From contig JAUWNG010000023.1 of NCBI GenBank assembly GCA_030612765.1, positions 1-36,467 on the forward strand: a DNA stretch of 36,467 bases. Direction: 5' to 3'. Below, piece after piece: positions 9,038-16,111 of this stretch. The DNA is from Planctomycetota bacterium. GTDB taxonomy: Bacteria; Planctomycetota; Planctomycetia; Pirellulales; Thermoguttaceae. A model generated the notes under the pieces. That model made no database searches. It saw only the letters and a list, made by a program, of their open reading frames with translations, and had not been told where the DNA came from. Position 1 is the stretch's first letter; each line of letters opens with the position of its first letter. Made by a program: the position numbers and the translations under genes.

Positions 9038-9772
9038 CTATTTCAACGCCGGCGGCAGTTTCAGGGCCGATTTGGGTAACTTTTTCAGACAGAGGAACCA
9101 GTCCAGACAGCGGGTGTCCTTGTCGGGCTTGGTCATCCGCTCTTGGGCCGTGCCGCACGAGCCGGGCGGGGGTACGATCACTTCGTCGCCCGGTTGCCAG
9201 TCGGCCGGAGTGGCCACCTTGTGCTGGTCGGCCGTCTGGAGGGCGATAAGCATCCGTAGGATTTCCTGAAAGTTGCGGCCCGTCGAAGACGGATAGTACA
9301 ACACCGCCCGGACCTTAGCCTCCGGATCCATGATGAACACCGCCCGGACGGCGTGTGAATCGTCGGCCGAGGGATGCAACATGCCGTAGAGCCTGGCGAC
9401 CTCCATCTTCAGATCGGCGATGACCGGAAAGGTTACCTCGACGCCTTCCATGTCCTTGTACTTGATCTTTTCCTTGATCGTCCGCAGCCAGGCGATGTGG
9501 CTGAAATTGCTGTCGATCGACAACCCGATCAGTTTGCAATTGATCGCCTCGAACTGGGGCGTCAAATGGGCGAAGGTCATGAACTCCGTCGTGCAGACGG
9601 GCGTGAAGTCGGCCGGATGGCTGAACAGGATCACCCACTTGCCTTCGTAGTCCTCGGGAAAACTGATCGGTCCCTGAGTGGTGACCGCCGAGAAGGCAGG
9701 CGCCGATTCGCCGATCAACGGTATCCGGGGCGACGCCGCTTCGGGTGAACAGCAGTTTTCGGAATTAGCCAT
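9038..9772 (-). CDS. Peroxiredoxin, Prx6 type with archaeal-style C-terminal cysteines
   Basis: The 244-residue protein has the peroxidatic motif P53-x3-T57-x2-C60 (PADFTPVC), which reduces peroxides through Cys60. Near the end it carries Cys206, then Cys222 and Cys228 in RCLDWFLC, closely like the CWDWWFC-type resolving cysteines of archaeal thermophilic peroxiredoxins. AGGAGG lies 8-9 bases before the ATG at 9772, which settles the start; an in-frame extension upstream reads through a palindromic repeat and is an artefact. The gene lies just downstream of the ORP-like cluster on the same strand, but a GTAGGGTGGG palindrome (9813-9894) separates it from the methyltransferase, so it may have its own promoter. 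Role: peroxide defence in a cell rich in oxygen-sensitive Fe-S proteins. Confidence 0.93.
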   Translation of the reverse strand: MANSENCCSPEAASPRIPLIGESAPAFSAVTTQGPISFPEDYEGKWVILFSHPADFTPVCTTEFMTFAHLTPQFEAINCKLIGLSIDSNFSHIAWLRTIKEKIKYKDMEGVEVTFPVIADLKMEVARLYGMLHPSADDSHAVRAVFIMDPEAKVRAVLYYPSSTGRNFQEILRMLIALQTADQHKVATPADWQPGDEVIVPPPGSCGTAQERMTKPDKDTRCLDWFLCLKKLPKSALKLPPALK

Positions 9773-9812
9773 GATATTGGCCTCCTGATGGATTTGCGTG
9801 GAAAAAAGTTGT

Positions 9813-9894
9813 GTAGGGTGGGTCAAGCGAAGCGCAGACCCACCAACAGCGGAGAAAATCGTGGTGGGGCTGCGCTTCGCTCGCCCCACCCTAC
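9813..9894. repeat. GTAGGGTGGG palindrome, copy 3
   Basis: Same family as 3411-3491. The arms are a little diverged (left AGACCCACCA, right CTCGCCCCACC). It lies between the methyltransferase stop (9911) and the peroxiredoxin start (9772), both on the minus strand. Confidence 0.8.
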
Positions 9895-9910
9895 ATTCCT
9901 TTTGATAGGT

Positions 9911-10561
9911 TTACAATGGGTTTTCCCGTTGCCCGACGATCAAAAACACGGGAAACTCGCGAATCCCGCCGTTTGCTCCCGGCTTGCGGATCACGTGCGC
10001 GGTTGTGTCCTTTGCGTCGGTGAACCCGGCACAGAGAAGCCGTTCCTTTAATCGCCCGCGGTCGAAGCCGTGATGGTGGACGCTTTCGACGGCTTCCGGT
10101 GAATGGAACAATCCCGGCTCCACGTCCAAGTCCGCAATGGCGAGAAAGCCGCCCGGATGCAACATCCGCCGAAAGGCCGCCAACAACGAATCTACGTCGG
10201 CGACGTGGTGCGTCACCATACTGGAGACAATCAAGTGATACCGCGAATCGTGTACTGGATCGCGTTCCAGGTCGAGCTTCTCGGTCCGTATATGCCGCAA
10301 TCCATTGGCTCGAATCTTGTCGTCCAATACTTGAAGCATCGCCGGGGAACTGTCGGCCCCGACGACGCTTCGCACGTGCGGGAGCAGGAACACCCCGACC
10401 AGTCCGGTGCCGCACCCGTAATCCAACACGTCCATTTCGCGCGTCGGCCGAACCAGTTGCATTATCGCCTCGCCGACGGCGTTGGCCAACTCCGCTCGTT
10501 GCGGCGCGGCGTCCCAGTTTGCGGCGGACCGGTCAAAATGATTTGCCGTGGCGTCGTTCAT
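9911..10561 (-). CDS. Class I SAM-dependent methyltransferase
   Basis: The 216-residue protein has the SAM-binding motif VLDYGCGTG (residues 45-53) and an acidic residue at Asp70 (VVGADSS) for the ribose. HLIVSSMVTHHVADVDSLL and MLHPGGFLAIADLD are the usual later motifs of UbiE/COQ5-like small-molecule methyltransferases. The start MNDATANHFDRSAANWD is typical of the family. The substrate is unknown. It is the first gene after the Gly-rich zinc-ribbon gene on the same strand (28 bases apart), so it is probably the tail of that transcription unit. A second open frame (9891-10415) in another phase is a shadow. Confidence 0.9.
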   Translation of the reverse strand: MNDATANHFDRSAANWDAAPQRAELANAVGEAIMQLVRPTREMDVLDYGCGTGLVGVFLLPHVRSVVGADSSPAMLQVLDDKIRANGLRHIRTEKLDLERDPVHDSRYHLIVSSMVTHHVADVDSLLAAFRRMLHPGGFLAIADLDVEPGLFHSPEAVESVHHHGFDRGRLKERLLCAGFTDAKDTTAHVIRKPGANGGIREFPVFLIVGQRENPL

Positions 10562-10589
10562 CGTGTTTTGTCGGCGGATTCTTTGCGGA

Positions 10590-10832
10590 TCATTCCTTGA
10601 TCATCGGCGAAGCACACTTGGGACAAGCCTGCTGATTGCACGGCATTCCACGTTGGTGCGGGACTTTCGCGCCGCATTGCGGACAGACGCAGTTTCCGCC
10701 CGGCCCGCCGGCTCGCGGTCCACCCATTCGTCCTCCGCCTCTTTGTCCACCGCCTCCTTGTCCACCGCCTCTTTGTCCACCGCCTCCTTGTCCTCCGCCT
10801 TGCGGCGGTCCAGAACCGTCTCCTCGTGGCAT
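10590..10832 (-). CDS. Small Gly-rich protein with C-terminal zinc-ribbon-like cysteines
   Basis: The 80-residue product starts MPRGDGSGPP, then has a tandem five-residue repeat of Gly, Gln and Arg (residues about 11-36), then six cysteines: C48, C50, C53 and C65, C70, C73 (CVCPQC and CNQQACPKC). The cysteine spacing suggests a zinc ribbon or a small metal-binding fold. Proteins of this shape occur beside NifX-type and MinD-type genes in anaerobes, and share the MP(R/G)GD(G/R)(S/T)GP opening with DUF5320. GGAGGTGA lies just before the ATG at 10832 and decides the start; the Met at 10847 lies on that ribosome site. The function is not known. The repeat is encoded by a 15-base minisatellite at about 10735-10800. 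Confidence 0.8.
   Translation of the reverse strand: MPRGDGSGPPQGGGQGGGGQRGGGQGGGGQRGGGRMGGPRAGGPGGNCVCPQCGAKVPHQRGMPCNQQACPKCASPMIKE
10735..10800. repeat. 15-base tandem repeat inside the Gly-rich gene
   Basis: On the plus strand a unit close to CTTTGTCCACCGCCT repeats about four times, with alternating CTTTG and CTTTG-to-CCTTG forms. In frame it encodes the GGGQR/GGGQG pentapeptide repeat, so changes in copy number would keep the frame and vary the length of the flexible arm. Confidence 0.75.
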
Positions 10833-10874
10833 CTTAGTCACCTCCATTTACGTTTTAGAACGTATAGTGAAATC

Positions 10875-10961
10875 ATTCATTTAGCCTGCCGTGAATACAC
10901 GGCAGGCCGGATTAACCGCGAAAAAACCGCTCGCCCCGGGTGTATTCACCCGGGGCTAAAT
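10875..10961. repeat. Double-hairpin element, TTTAGCC...GGCTAAA family, copy 2
   Basis: Nearly the same as 2266-2349, including the ATTCATTTAGCC left end. It lies between the MBL-fold gene and the zinc-ribbon gene inside the ORP-like cluster, both on the minus strand, so it could reduce read-through or protect the RNA. Confidence 0.85.
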
Positions 10962-10988
10962 ACGGATACATCAATTTCCGAAAACGTT

Positions 10989-11834
10989 TCAGAAAAAATC
11001 AAACTTGAACCGGGCAGTCGCGTGGCACGCGGCGCAGCGGTCTGGAAAGGCGTTCCAAAATGCCGCGACGGCCACGGGCCCCGTGCAATGGCAAGGGGCA
11101 ATCAATCGGATGTCCGATCGCCGGAACTCCTCGATCGTCCTGGCCAGCCGTTCCGGCGACGCCTGCAACAGGTGCATGCCGCCGAGCACGGCGTGGATCG
11201 GTTTGCCGCCGGTCAGTTCGCGGACGTATCGCAGCGTGTTGACCACGCCCGAGTGCGCGCAGCCCAAGAGCACGACGACGCCCTCCTTGGCCTCGAAAAA
11301 CAACGACTGATCGTCCACGAGCGGGTCCGGCGTGCTACATGCCTCGTCGAGGAAGAAGGCCCCGCCGGTGTCCTCGAAATCCGTGACGCGCGGCACCGGG
11401 CCGGTCGCCGTCAGCCGGTCCGTCACGGGCGTGGGCGCTTCCGTCATCCGCTGCCGAACCGATTTTTTACCGGCCGCCTGCTTGGCGGCAAAGGGGATGC
11501 CGATTTCGCGGGACGTCCCCAATTGATCCCGAGCATACTTCGGCTCCAGTGCTTTCGGGTGCAAGAACAACTCGACCGGCCGGTCGCCGCGGAGCGCGTC
11601 GGCCAGCCCGCCCGTGTGGTCGTAATGCCCGTGGCTGAGGACCACCGCCTTGGCGTTTTCCAGACGGATGCCTAGTCTCCAGGCGTTTCCGACCAGCACG
11701 TTTCCTTGTCCGGTGTCGAACAGGATGGAACGTCCGCCGTGTTCGATCCAGTACGACAGTCCGTGTTCGGCGACAATGCCCTGTCCGACGGCGGTATTTT
11801 CCACAAGCACCATGACGCGGATTTGATCGCTCAT
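10989..11834 (-). CDS. MBL-fold metallohydrolase (COG1237-like)
   Basis: The 281-residue protein has the metallo-beta-lactamase metal motif SHGHYDHTGG (His68, His70, Asp72, His73), then GCAHSG (His194), GGMHLL (His221) and APCHCTG (His249). The fold and motifs match the COG1237 group, which includes archaeal proteins described as dihydropterin-related synthases; the real substrate in bacteria is unknown. The chosen ATG at 11834 follows GGAAAGAA; an in-frame ATG 15 bases upstream is less suitable. It follows the NifX-type gene by 22 bases on the same strand. MBL-fold genes of this kind often accompany NifX/MinD/Mrp clusters in anaerobes, so a role in redox or metal-cofactor handling is plausible but unproved. 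Confidence 0.88.
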   Translation of the reverse strand: MSDQIRVMVLVENTAVGQGIVAEHGLSYWIEHGGRSILFDTGQGNVLVGNAWRLGIRLENAKAVVLSHGHYDHTGGLADALRGDRPVELFLHPKALEPKYARDQLGTSREIGIPFAAKQAAGKKSVRQRMTEAPTPVTDRLTATGPVPRVTDFEDTGGAFFLDEACSTPDPLVDDQSLFFEAKEGVVVLLGCAHSGVVNTLRYVRELTGGKPIHAVLGGMHLLQASPERLARTIEEFRRSDIRLIAPCHCTGPVAVAAFWNAFPDRCAACHATARFKFDFF

Positions 11835-11856
11835 CGCAGTTCTTTCCAACCGGGAC

Positions 11857-12189
11857 TCAATGATCGCAGGCGTTGGCCCCCGATTGCAGGCTGCCGTCGA
11901 GGTATGCCGCGACGATTTTTTCGGGCGTTTCCGCCGGTGCCCCGACGACGACCTTGACGCCGTGTTGATTGAACAATTGCTGCGCGCGTTGGCCCATGCC
12001 GCCGGCGATTATCACCTCGACGCCTTGCTGATGCAGCCATTGTGGTAAAACCCCAGGCTCGTGCGCCGGCGGCGTAGCCAGCGTCGTTTGCATCTCGCCG
12101 TCGTCTCCGGCATCGACCACCGCGAACTGTTCGCAGTGTCCAAAATGCAAACAAAGCCGTCCGCCGGCCAAGGGAATAGCGATTTTCAT
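11857..12189 (-). CDS. NifX/NifB-C-like dinitrogenase iron-molybdenum cofactor protein (ORP-like) 1
   Basis: The 110-residue protein is a single domain of the family that includes NifX, the C-terminal part of NifB and the orange protein ORP, which carry Mo-, Fe- or Cu-containing clusters. The signature GGRLCLHFGHCEQF (residues 9-22) and the later GVEVIIAGGMGQRA are typical. Cys13, Cys19 and a Cys near the C-terminus are possible ligands. AAAGGAG lies 7 bases before the ATG. It comes 65 bases after the Mrp/NBP35 gene on the same strand. No nif structural genes are in the window, so nitrogen fixation is not supported; the neighbourhood fits the ORP-type cluster of anaerobes instead. Confidence 0.9.
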   Translation of the reverse strand: MKIAIPLAGGRLCLHFGHCEQFAVVDAGDDGEMQTTLATPPAHEPGVLPQWLHQQGVEVIIAGGMGQRAQQLFNQHGVKVVVGAPAETPEKIVAAYLDGSLQSGANACDH

Positions 12190-12254
12190 TCCAAACTCCT
12201 TTGTTTTTTGTGTAAACGCAATACTTGTCTCTCGTCGGGTTGTATTACCGATGG

Positions 12255-13181
12255 TTAATTACCATCTGTTTTTGTGGAAGAACTTTCGAGAATCCGATCG
12301 ACCACCCCGGCGAATGCCTTCGCCGCGTCGCTGTCGGCGAAGCGGTGGATGTATGGTACGCCCGAGTCGCCGCACTCGACGATCTTCGGGTCGATTGGTA
12401 TGCGGCCCAGCATCGGCACGTTCATCTCACGGGCCAGCGCCTCTCCGCCGCCGGTCTTGAATACATCGATCCGGCCGTTGCAATGCGGGCAGACCAGGCC
12501 GCTCATGTTCTCGACGATGCCCACCACCGGCAGCGACAATTTTCGGCAAAACGAGACCGAGCGTCTCACGTCGGCCACGGAAAGCTCTTGCGGTGTGGTG
12601 ACCAGCACGGCGCCGGCGCCGTCTCCCACCAATTGCGCGACCGAGAGCGGCTCGTCGCCGGTCCCCGGTGGGGCGTCAATAATTAGGTAGTCCAACGGCC
12701 CCCACTCCACCTCGCTGAGAAACTGACGGATGACGCCGAACTTCATCGGTCCGCGCCAGATGACGGCGTCCTCTGGACTACCCAACAGGAACCCGATCGA
12801 CATGACCTTCAGGTTGCCGCCCACCTCGATGGGAACGATCTCCGACTCGTGCATGACAAGCTGTTGTCCCTCCAGGCCCATCAATCGCGGGATGCTCGGT
12901 CCGTGTATATCGACGTCGAGCAGCCCCACCGACTTGCCGGCCAGCGTCAGCGATACGGCCAGATTCGCCGCGACGGTGCTCTTGCCCACGCCCCCCTTGC
13001 CGGACATGATCAACAGCTTTTGGCCGATCTGGCACATTTTGCCGGCAAGGTTCTGACGCTGGCGGAACTCGTCTTCCGGTTCGTCTTGACGCTGCTTGTT
13101 TGCCGAACAATCGGCCTGCTCGCAGCTTTGGCAATCTCGCGGCTTGTCTGCCTTGGTGTCGTGTATTTCCACCACTGTCAT
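12255..13181 (-). CDS. mrp: Mrp/NBP35-type Fe-S carrier ATPase
   Basis: The 308-residue P-loop ATPase has an N-terminal cysteine cluster (C17, C20, C25; CQSCEQADC), a deviant Walker A GKGGVGKST (61-69), LLDVDIHGPSIPRLMG (87-102), the IIDAPPGTGDE switch (167-177) and a C-terminal CPHC pair (C231, C234) that in this family binds a shared [4Fe-4S] cluster between two subunits. It is a cytoplasmic Fe-S cluster carrier or assembly factor. The start at 13181 is used because the next upstream Met (13229) lies in unconserved sequence; AGGGAG is very close to the ATG. In ORP clusters of sulfate reducers an Mrp gene is part of the operon, as here. Confidence 0.95.
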   Translation of the reverse strand: MTVVEIHDTKADKPRDCQSCEQADCSANKQRQDEPEDEFRQRQNLAGKMCQIGQKLLIMSGKGGVGKSTVAANLAVSLTLAGKSVGLLDVDIHGPSIPRLMGLEGQQLVMHESEIVPIEVGGNLKVMSIGFLLGSPEDAVIWRGPMKFGVIRQFLSEVEWGPLDYLIIDAPPGTGDEPLSVAQLVGDGAGAVLVTTPQELSVADVRRSVSFCRKLSLPVVGIVENMSGLVCPHCNGRIDVFKTGGGEALAREMNVPMLGRIPIDPKIVECGDSGVPYIHRFADSDAAKAFAGVVDRILESSSTKTDGN

Positions 13182-13231
13182 ACTCCCTAAAAATGATCTT
13201 CTGCCGGAATAGCCGGGGGCTATTTCCACCA

Positions 13232-13309
13232 GTGGATTTTTGTAGGGTGCGTGAAACGCACCACAACCGGCAGTACATGGTGCGTTTCACGCACCCTACA
13301 AAAATCCAC
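13232..13309. repeat. GTAGGGTGCGTGAAACGCACC palindrome, copy 1
   Basis: Perfect or near-perfect arms starting GTGGATTTTTGTAGGGTGCG and ending in the reverse complement enclose CACAACCGGCAGTACATG. Sister copies are at 19391-19448 and 21717-21774. The inner part GTGCGTTTCACGCAC is itself a palindrome. It fills the gap between the two ATPase genes 13343-14281 and 12255-13181. Confidence 0.85.
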
Positions 13310-13342
13310 AACCTCGTGGCATGGGAACCAGTATATATACAT

Positions 13343-14281
13343 TCAGTTTACTTTCAACTGCACTAAGCCCGTCGCCTCGGACGCCGCGCTGCTCCGCAAC
13401 CGCTCCTCGATCGGACGCCAGATCGCGGCAATCGCACGGGCCGAGGGACCGTCGGATATCTCGACCACGCTGCGGCAGGCGACCTGCGCGCGGGTCACCT
13501 CGGGATCGTAAGGAACGCGGCCGACCGGCTCGACGCCGAACTGCCGAGCGACCGCCTCCAGACGGTCGGCCATCTCCTCGTTCAGGTCCGCCTTGTTGAC
13601 CGCCATCAGGCCAGGTACGCCAAGCCGCCGGCAAAGCTGGACGATCCGCTCGAAGTCGTGCAGCCCCGAGATGGTCGGCTCGACGACCAGCAACGCCAGA
13701 CTCGCCCCGGTCAACGAGGCGATCACCGGACAGCCGATGCCGGGCGAACCGTCGCAAATTATCAGTTCCAAGCCCTTCGATTGGGCAATCTCTTGCGAAA
13801 CACGCCGGAGTTGCGTCACCAACTTGCCCGAGTTCTCCGCCGCCACGCCGAGCCGGGCGTGGACCATCGGGCCGCAACGGGTTTCGGAAACGAACCACTG
13901 GCCGCAAACTTCGGGGCGGAACTCGATCGCCCTCTCGTCGCAAAAATCGACGCACACGCCGCACCCCTCGCAGGCCAACGGATCTACGCGGAACGTGCGT
14001 CCCACGCGCCCGTTGCCCGGGCCGTCGAAGAAAATCGCGTCGAAGCGGCAAAGCTCCTCGCACTTGCCGCAGGCCGTGCAGTGGCCGGGCATGATGCGGG
14101 CCTTGCCGCCGGAAATGAAATCCTCGCGGCGAACCACTCGCGGCTCGAGAACCAGATGCAAGTCGGCCGCGTCCACGTCGCAATCGACCAGCACGGCCCG
14201 CCTCGCCAACACGGCCAGCGACGCAACGATCGACGTCTTGCCGGTGCCTCCCTTGCCGCTGATTACCACCAACTCCTTCAT
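13343..14281 (-). CDS. MinD-superfamily ATPase with inserted 2x[4Fe-4S] ferredoxin domain (second of pair)
   Basis: The 312-residue protein has the deviant Walker A GKGGTGKTS (9-17), DCDVDAADLH (33-42), and a ferredoxin insert with two full cluster motifs: C68-x2-C71-x2-C74-x3-C78 and C104-x2-C107-x2-C110-x3-C114. The ATPase core resumes with LIICDGSPGIGCPVIASL and MAVNKADLN. Such paired ATPases occur in ORP-like operons of anaerobes, where they are thought to load or move metal clusters. Its ATG overlaps the TGA of the previous gene by 4 bases (14278-14281), so the two are coupled in translation and probably form a heterodimer. The tail after about residue 290 is not conserved and lies before a palindrome. 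Confidence 0.94.
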   Translation of the reverse strand: MKELVVISGKGGTGKTSIVASLAVLARRAVLVDCDVDAADLHLVLEPRVVRREDFISGGKARIMPGHCTACGKCEELCRFDAIFFDGPGNGRVGRTFRVDPLACEGCGVCVDFCDERAIEFRPEVCGQWFVSETRCGPMVHARLGVAAENSGKLVTQLRRVSQEIAQSKGLELIICDGSPGIGCPVIASLTGASLALLVVEPTISGLHDFERIVQLCRRLGVPGLMAVNKADLNEEMADRLEAVARQFGVEPVGRVPYDPEVTRAQVACRSVVEISDGPSARAIAAIWRPIEERLRSSAASEATGLVQLKVN

Positions 14282-15126
14282 CGGCCGACTCCTTCGTCGA
14301 TTCGTGCCAACAGACCGCCGATTCGCTCGGCGAACCCCGGAACAGCGTCGCAGATCGTCAGGCCGCGCGAATAGGCCTCGGCAACGGCGCGGTCGTCGGG
14401 AATCTCGGCCATTATCGGAATACGATGGCCCTTACAGTATTCGTGGACTTTCCGGTCGCCGATGTCGGCGCGGTTGACGACCACGCCCAGCGGCAGCCGC
14501 ATTGCACGAACCATCTCGACCGCCAGAGAGAGGTCGTGCAGTCCGAAGGGGGTCGGCTCGGTTACCAACAGCACGAGGTCGCAGCCGCGCACGGTTTCGA
14601 CCACCGGGCAGGAGGTGCCGGGCGGCGAATCGAGCAGGACAAGATCGGCCCGCGGGGCGGCCGCCTTCACCGCGCGGATGGCCGGCGGACTCATCGCCTC
14701 GCCGACGTTCAGCACCCCCTCGACAAACCGGATCGCCTCGCTGCGCCCAAGGCGAAGCGTGCCGATCGTCAGCGGCGCTTCATGGATCGCATCGACGGGG
14801 CATACCAACTCGCATCCGCCGCAGGAATGGCAAAGCTCGGCGAAAATCAGGGTCTCGTTCGGCAAGCTGGCCACCGCCCCGTAGCGACAAATCTTCGCGC
14901 ACGCCCCGCAATGCGTACACAATCGAGGATCAACCGTGGGTACGAGTTTTTCGATCGGACGCTCTTCCTCGATCGCGGGCTTGAGGAAGATATGCCCGTT
15001 CGGTTCTTCCACGTCGCAATCGAGATAGGCCGTCTGGCGACCGGCCCGCGCGGCCATCTGCGCCAAGTTTGTCGCCACGGTGGTTTTGCCCGTGCCCCCT
15101 TTGCCGCTAGCAATTGCGATTCGCAT
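14278..15126 (-). CDS. MinD-superfamily ATPase with inserted 2x[4Fe-4S] ferredoxin domain (first of pair)
   Basis: The 282-residue protein is a paralogue of the following gene. Walker A is GKGGTGKTT (8-16); YLDCDVEEPNGHIFL (34-48) is the switch region. The ferredoxin insert has C70-x2-C73-x2-C76-x3-C80 and C99-x2-C102-x2-C105-x3-C109. LVLLDSPPGTSCPV and VVNRADIGD follow. It probably couples ATP binding to electron flow or Fe-S/metal cluster transfer in the cytoplasm. AGAGGA is about 10 bases before the ATG. A double hairpin (15167-15251) separates it from the DUF5320 gene, which may set different levels for the small proteins and for these ATPases. Confidence 0.94.
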   Translation of the reverse strand: MRIAIASGKGGTGKTTVATNLAQMAARAGRQTAYLDCDVEEPNGHIFLKPAIEEERPIEKLVPTVDPRLCTHCGACAKICRYGAVASLPNETLIFAELCHSCGGCELVCPVDAIHEAPLTIGTLRLGRSEAIRFVEGVLNVGEAMSPPAIRAVKAAAPRADLVLLDSPPGTSCPVVETVRGCDLVLLVTEPTPFGLHDLSLAVEMVRAMRLPLGVVVNRADIGDRKVHEYCKGHRIPIMAEIPDDRAVAEAYSRGLTICDAVPGFAERIGGLLARIDEGVGR

Positions 15127-15166
15127 TTACCGATAATCCTCTCGGATGCCGAAAACAAAGACGTTG

Positions 15167-15251
15167 TTCATTTAGCCCGCCGTGAATACACGGCGGGCCG
15201 GGGTGAACGTGGGAAACCGCTTGCCCCGGGTGTATTCACCCGGGGCTAAAT
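15167..15251. repeat. Double-hairpin element, TTTAGCC...GGCTAAA family, copy 3
   Basis: Close to the copies at 2266-2349 and 10875-10961, with the linker GGGTGAACGTGGGAAACCGC varying most. It lies between the DUF5320 gene and the first MinD-type gene, so the ORP-like operon carries two of these elements. Confidence 0.85.
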
Positions 15252-15261
15252 GCGATTGTCG

Positions 15262-15639
15262 CTATTTTCCGGACGCGCTCTGCGACTGCTTCTCCAATTG
15301 GTCGATCCGGTTTTTGATCTCTTCCAGGGCGCCGGCGAGGTACTCGGACTGACCTCGCAAGGCGTCGAGTTCCTGCGTTTCAGCGACGGGCGGAGCAGCA
15401 GGCTGCGCGTATGCGCCGCCCCAAGGACCAGTCATTCCAGCGACGCGGAACCAGTTCCGCCAACCTTGTCCTCCGCCGCGCCCTCGGCCGAAACCTCCGC
15501 CGCCGCGGCCAAAGCCGAAACCTCCGCCGCCGAATCCGCGGTTTATGAAACCCGGCGCCGGCGATCCGGCGCAGTATCCGGCCCCGCGGCCGGTCATCGG
15601 CCCCATTCCCATCGGTCCGGTTCTATCTCCACCTGGCAT
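15262..15639 (-). CDS. DUF5320 family protein
   Basis: The 125-residue protein starts MPGGDRTGPMGMGPMTGRGA, the hallmark of DUF5320, with Cys23 in GAGYCAG. A Gly/Phe/Arg-rich middle (about 33-60) follows and then a helical C-terminal segment (about 85-118, with DALRGQSEYLAGALEEIKN) likely to form a coiled coil. The function is not known. Members are found next to NifX-type and MinD-type genes in anaerobic bacteria and archaea. AAGGAG lies 8 bases before the ATG. Codons in the Gly-rich part are biased to GGC/GGA but the gene otherwise looks like its neighbours. Confidence 0.85.
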   Translation of the reverse strand: MPGGDRTGPMGMGPMTGRGAGYCAGSPAPGFINRGFGGGGFGFGRGGGGFGRGRGGGQGWRNWFRVAGMTGPWGGAYAQPAAPPVAETQELDALRGQSEYLAGALEEIKNRIDQLEKQSQSASGK

Positions 15640-15681
15640 GATTGATTCTCCTTCTTTTCAATGTCGAACAAGTTTTCACCC

Positions 15682-15712
15682 GTTGGGGCGGCAGTTCAAC
15701 TGCCACCCCAAC
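15682..15712. terminator. Strong hairpin between two ORP-cluster genes
   Basis: The stretch from GTTGGGG to CCCCAAC forms a stem of about 14 pairs with one mismatch and a very short loop (GGCAGTT / AACTGCC in the inner stem). It lies in the 94-base gap after the NifX-type gene 15734-16093. There is no T-run on the minus-strand side, so it may be an attenuator or RNA-processing hairpin instead of a full terminator. Confidence 0.5.
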
Positions 15713-15733
15713 AGAGATGTCTAGTAAACGTTC

Positions 15734-16093
15734 CTACCAATGTCCTTGGACGTCGGCCTTCGCGGCCGATTCGAGGCGTCCGGCTTGGAACTGCTCGATC
15801 GCCTCTTTCACCGTTCCACTGGCGCCCGTGTGGACGGCGATGTTGGCGGCCGTCAAGGTGGCGAACGCCTTCGGGCCGACGTGGCCTGTCAGCACCGTCT
15901 CGGCGCCCAGTTGGGCAACCGTCTGTGCCGCCTGGATGCCCGCTCCTTGCGCGGCGTTGAGGTTTTGTGCGTTGTCGTGCGCCTGATGTTGGCCGGTATC
16001 GGTATCGACCAACACAAAATACTTCGCCCGGCCGAAACGCGGATCGACGGGGCTTTCCATTTCGGCGCCTTGGGCGGTAACGACGATCTTCAT
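15734..16093 (-). CDS. NifX/ORP-like small metallocluster protein 2
   Basis: This 119-residue single-domain protein belongs to the NifX/NifB-C/ORP family. It opens MKIVVTAQGAEMESPVDPRF with GRAKYFVLVD next, and later has AETVLTGHVGPKAFATLTAA, the usual second half of the domain. The usual histidine/cysteine ligands of the first loop are replaced by DPRFGRAKYF. The start is the ATG at 16093, six bases after GGAG; an in-frame TTG two codons upstream is less suitable. It follows the third NifX-type gene by 18 bases. It may hold a Mo-, Cu- or Fe-containing cofactor or act as its carrier; the metal cannot be read from sequence. Confidence 0.9.
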   Translation of the reverse strand: MKIVVTAQGAEMESPVDPRFGRAKYFVLVDTDTGQHQAHDNAQNLNAAQGAGIQAAQTVAQLGAETVLTGHVGPKAFATLTAANIAVHTGASGTVKEAIEQFQAGRLESAAKADVQGHW

Positions 16094-16111
16094 TTGCAAC
16101 TCCTATTATTA

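Noticed and set aside
10735-10800. CRISPR-like short repeats
   Set aside because: The units are 15 bases, adjacent without spacers and in frame with a coding sequence, so they form a minisatellite.
10990-11040. CAACH-type CxxCH motif near the C-terminus of the MBL-fold protein (CAACH, residues 267-271) as a heme c site
   Set aside because: The protein has no signal peptide, the fold is cytoplasmic, and a single CxxCH can arise by chance.
11032-11048. TGGCACGCGGCGCAG on the plus strand as a second sigma-54 promoter
   Set aside because: The GC element is not at the required 10-base spacing and the site lies inside the MBL-fold gene with no gene to drive in that direction.
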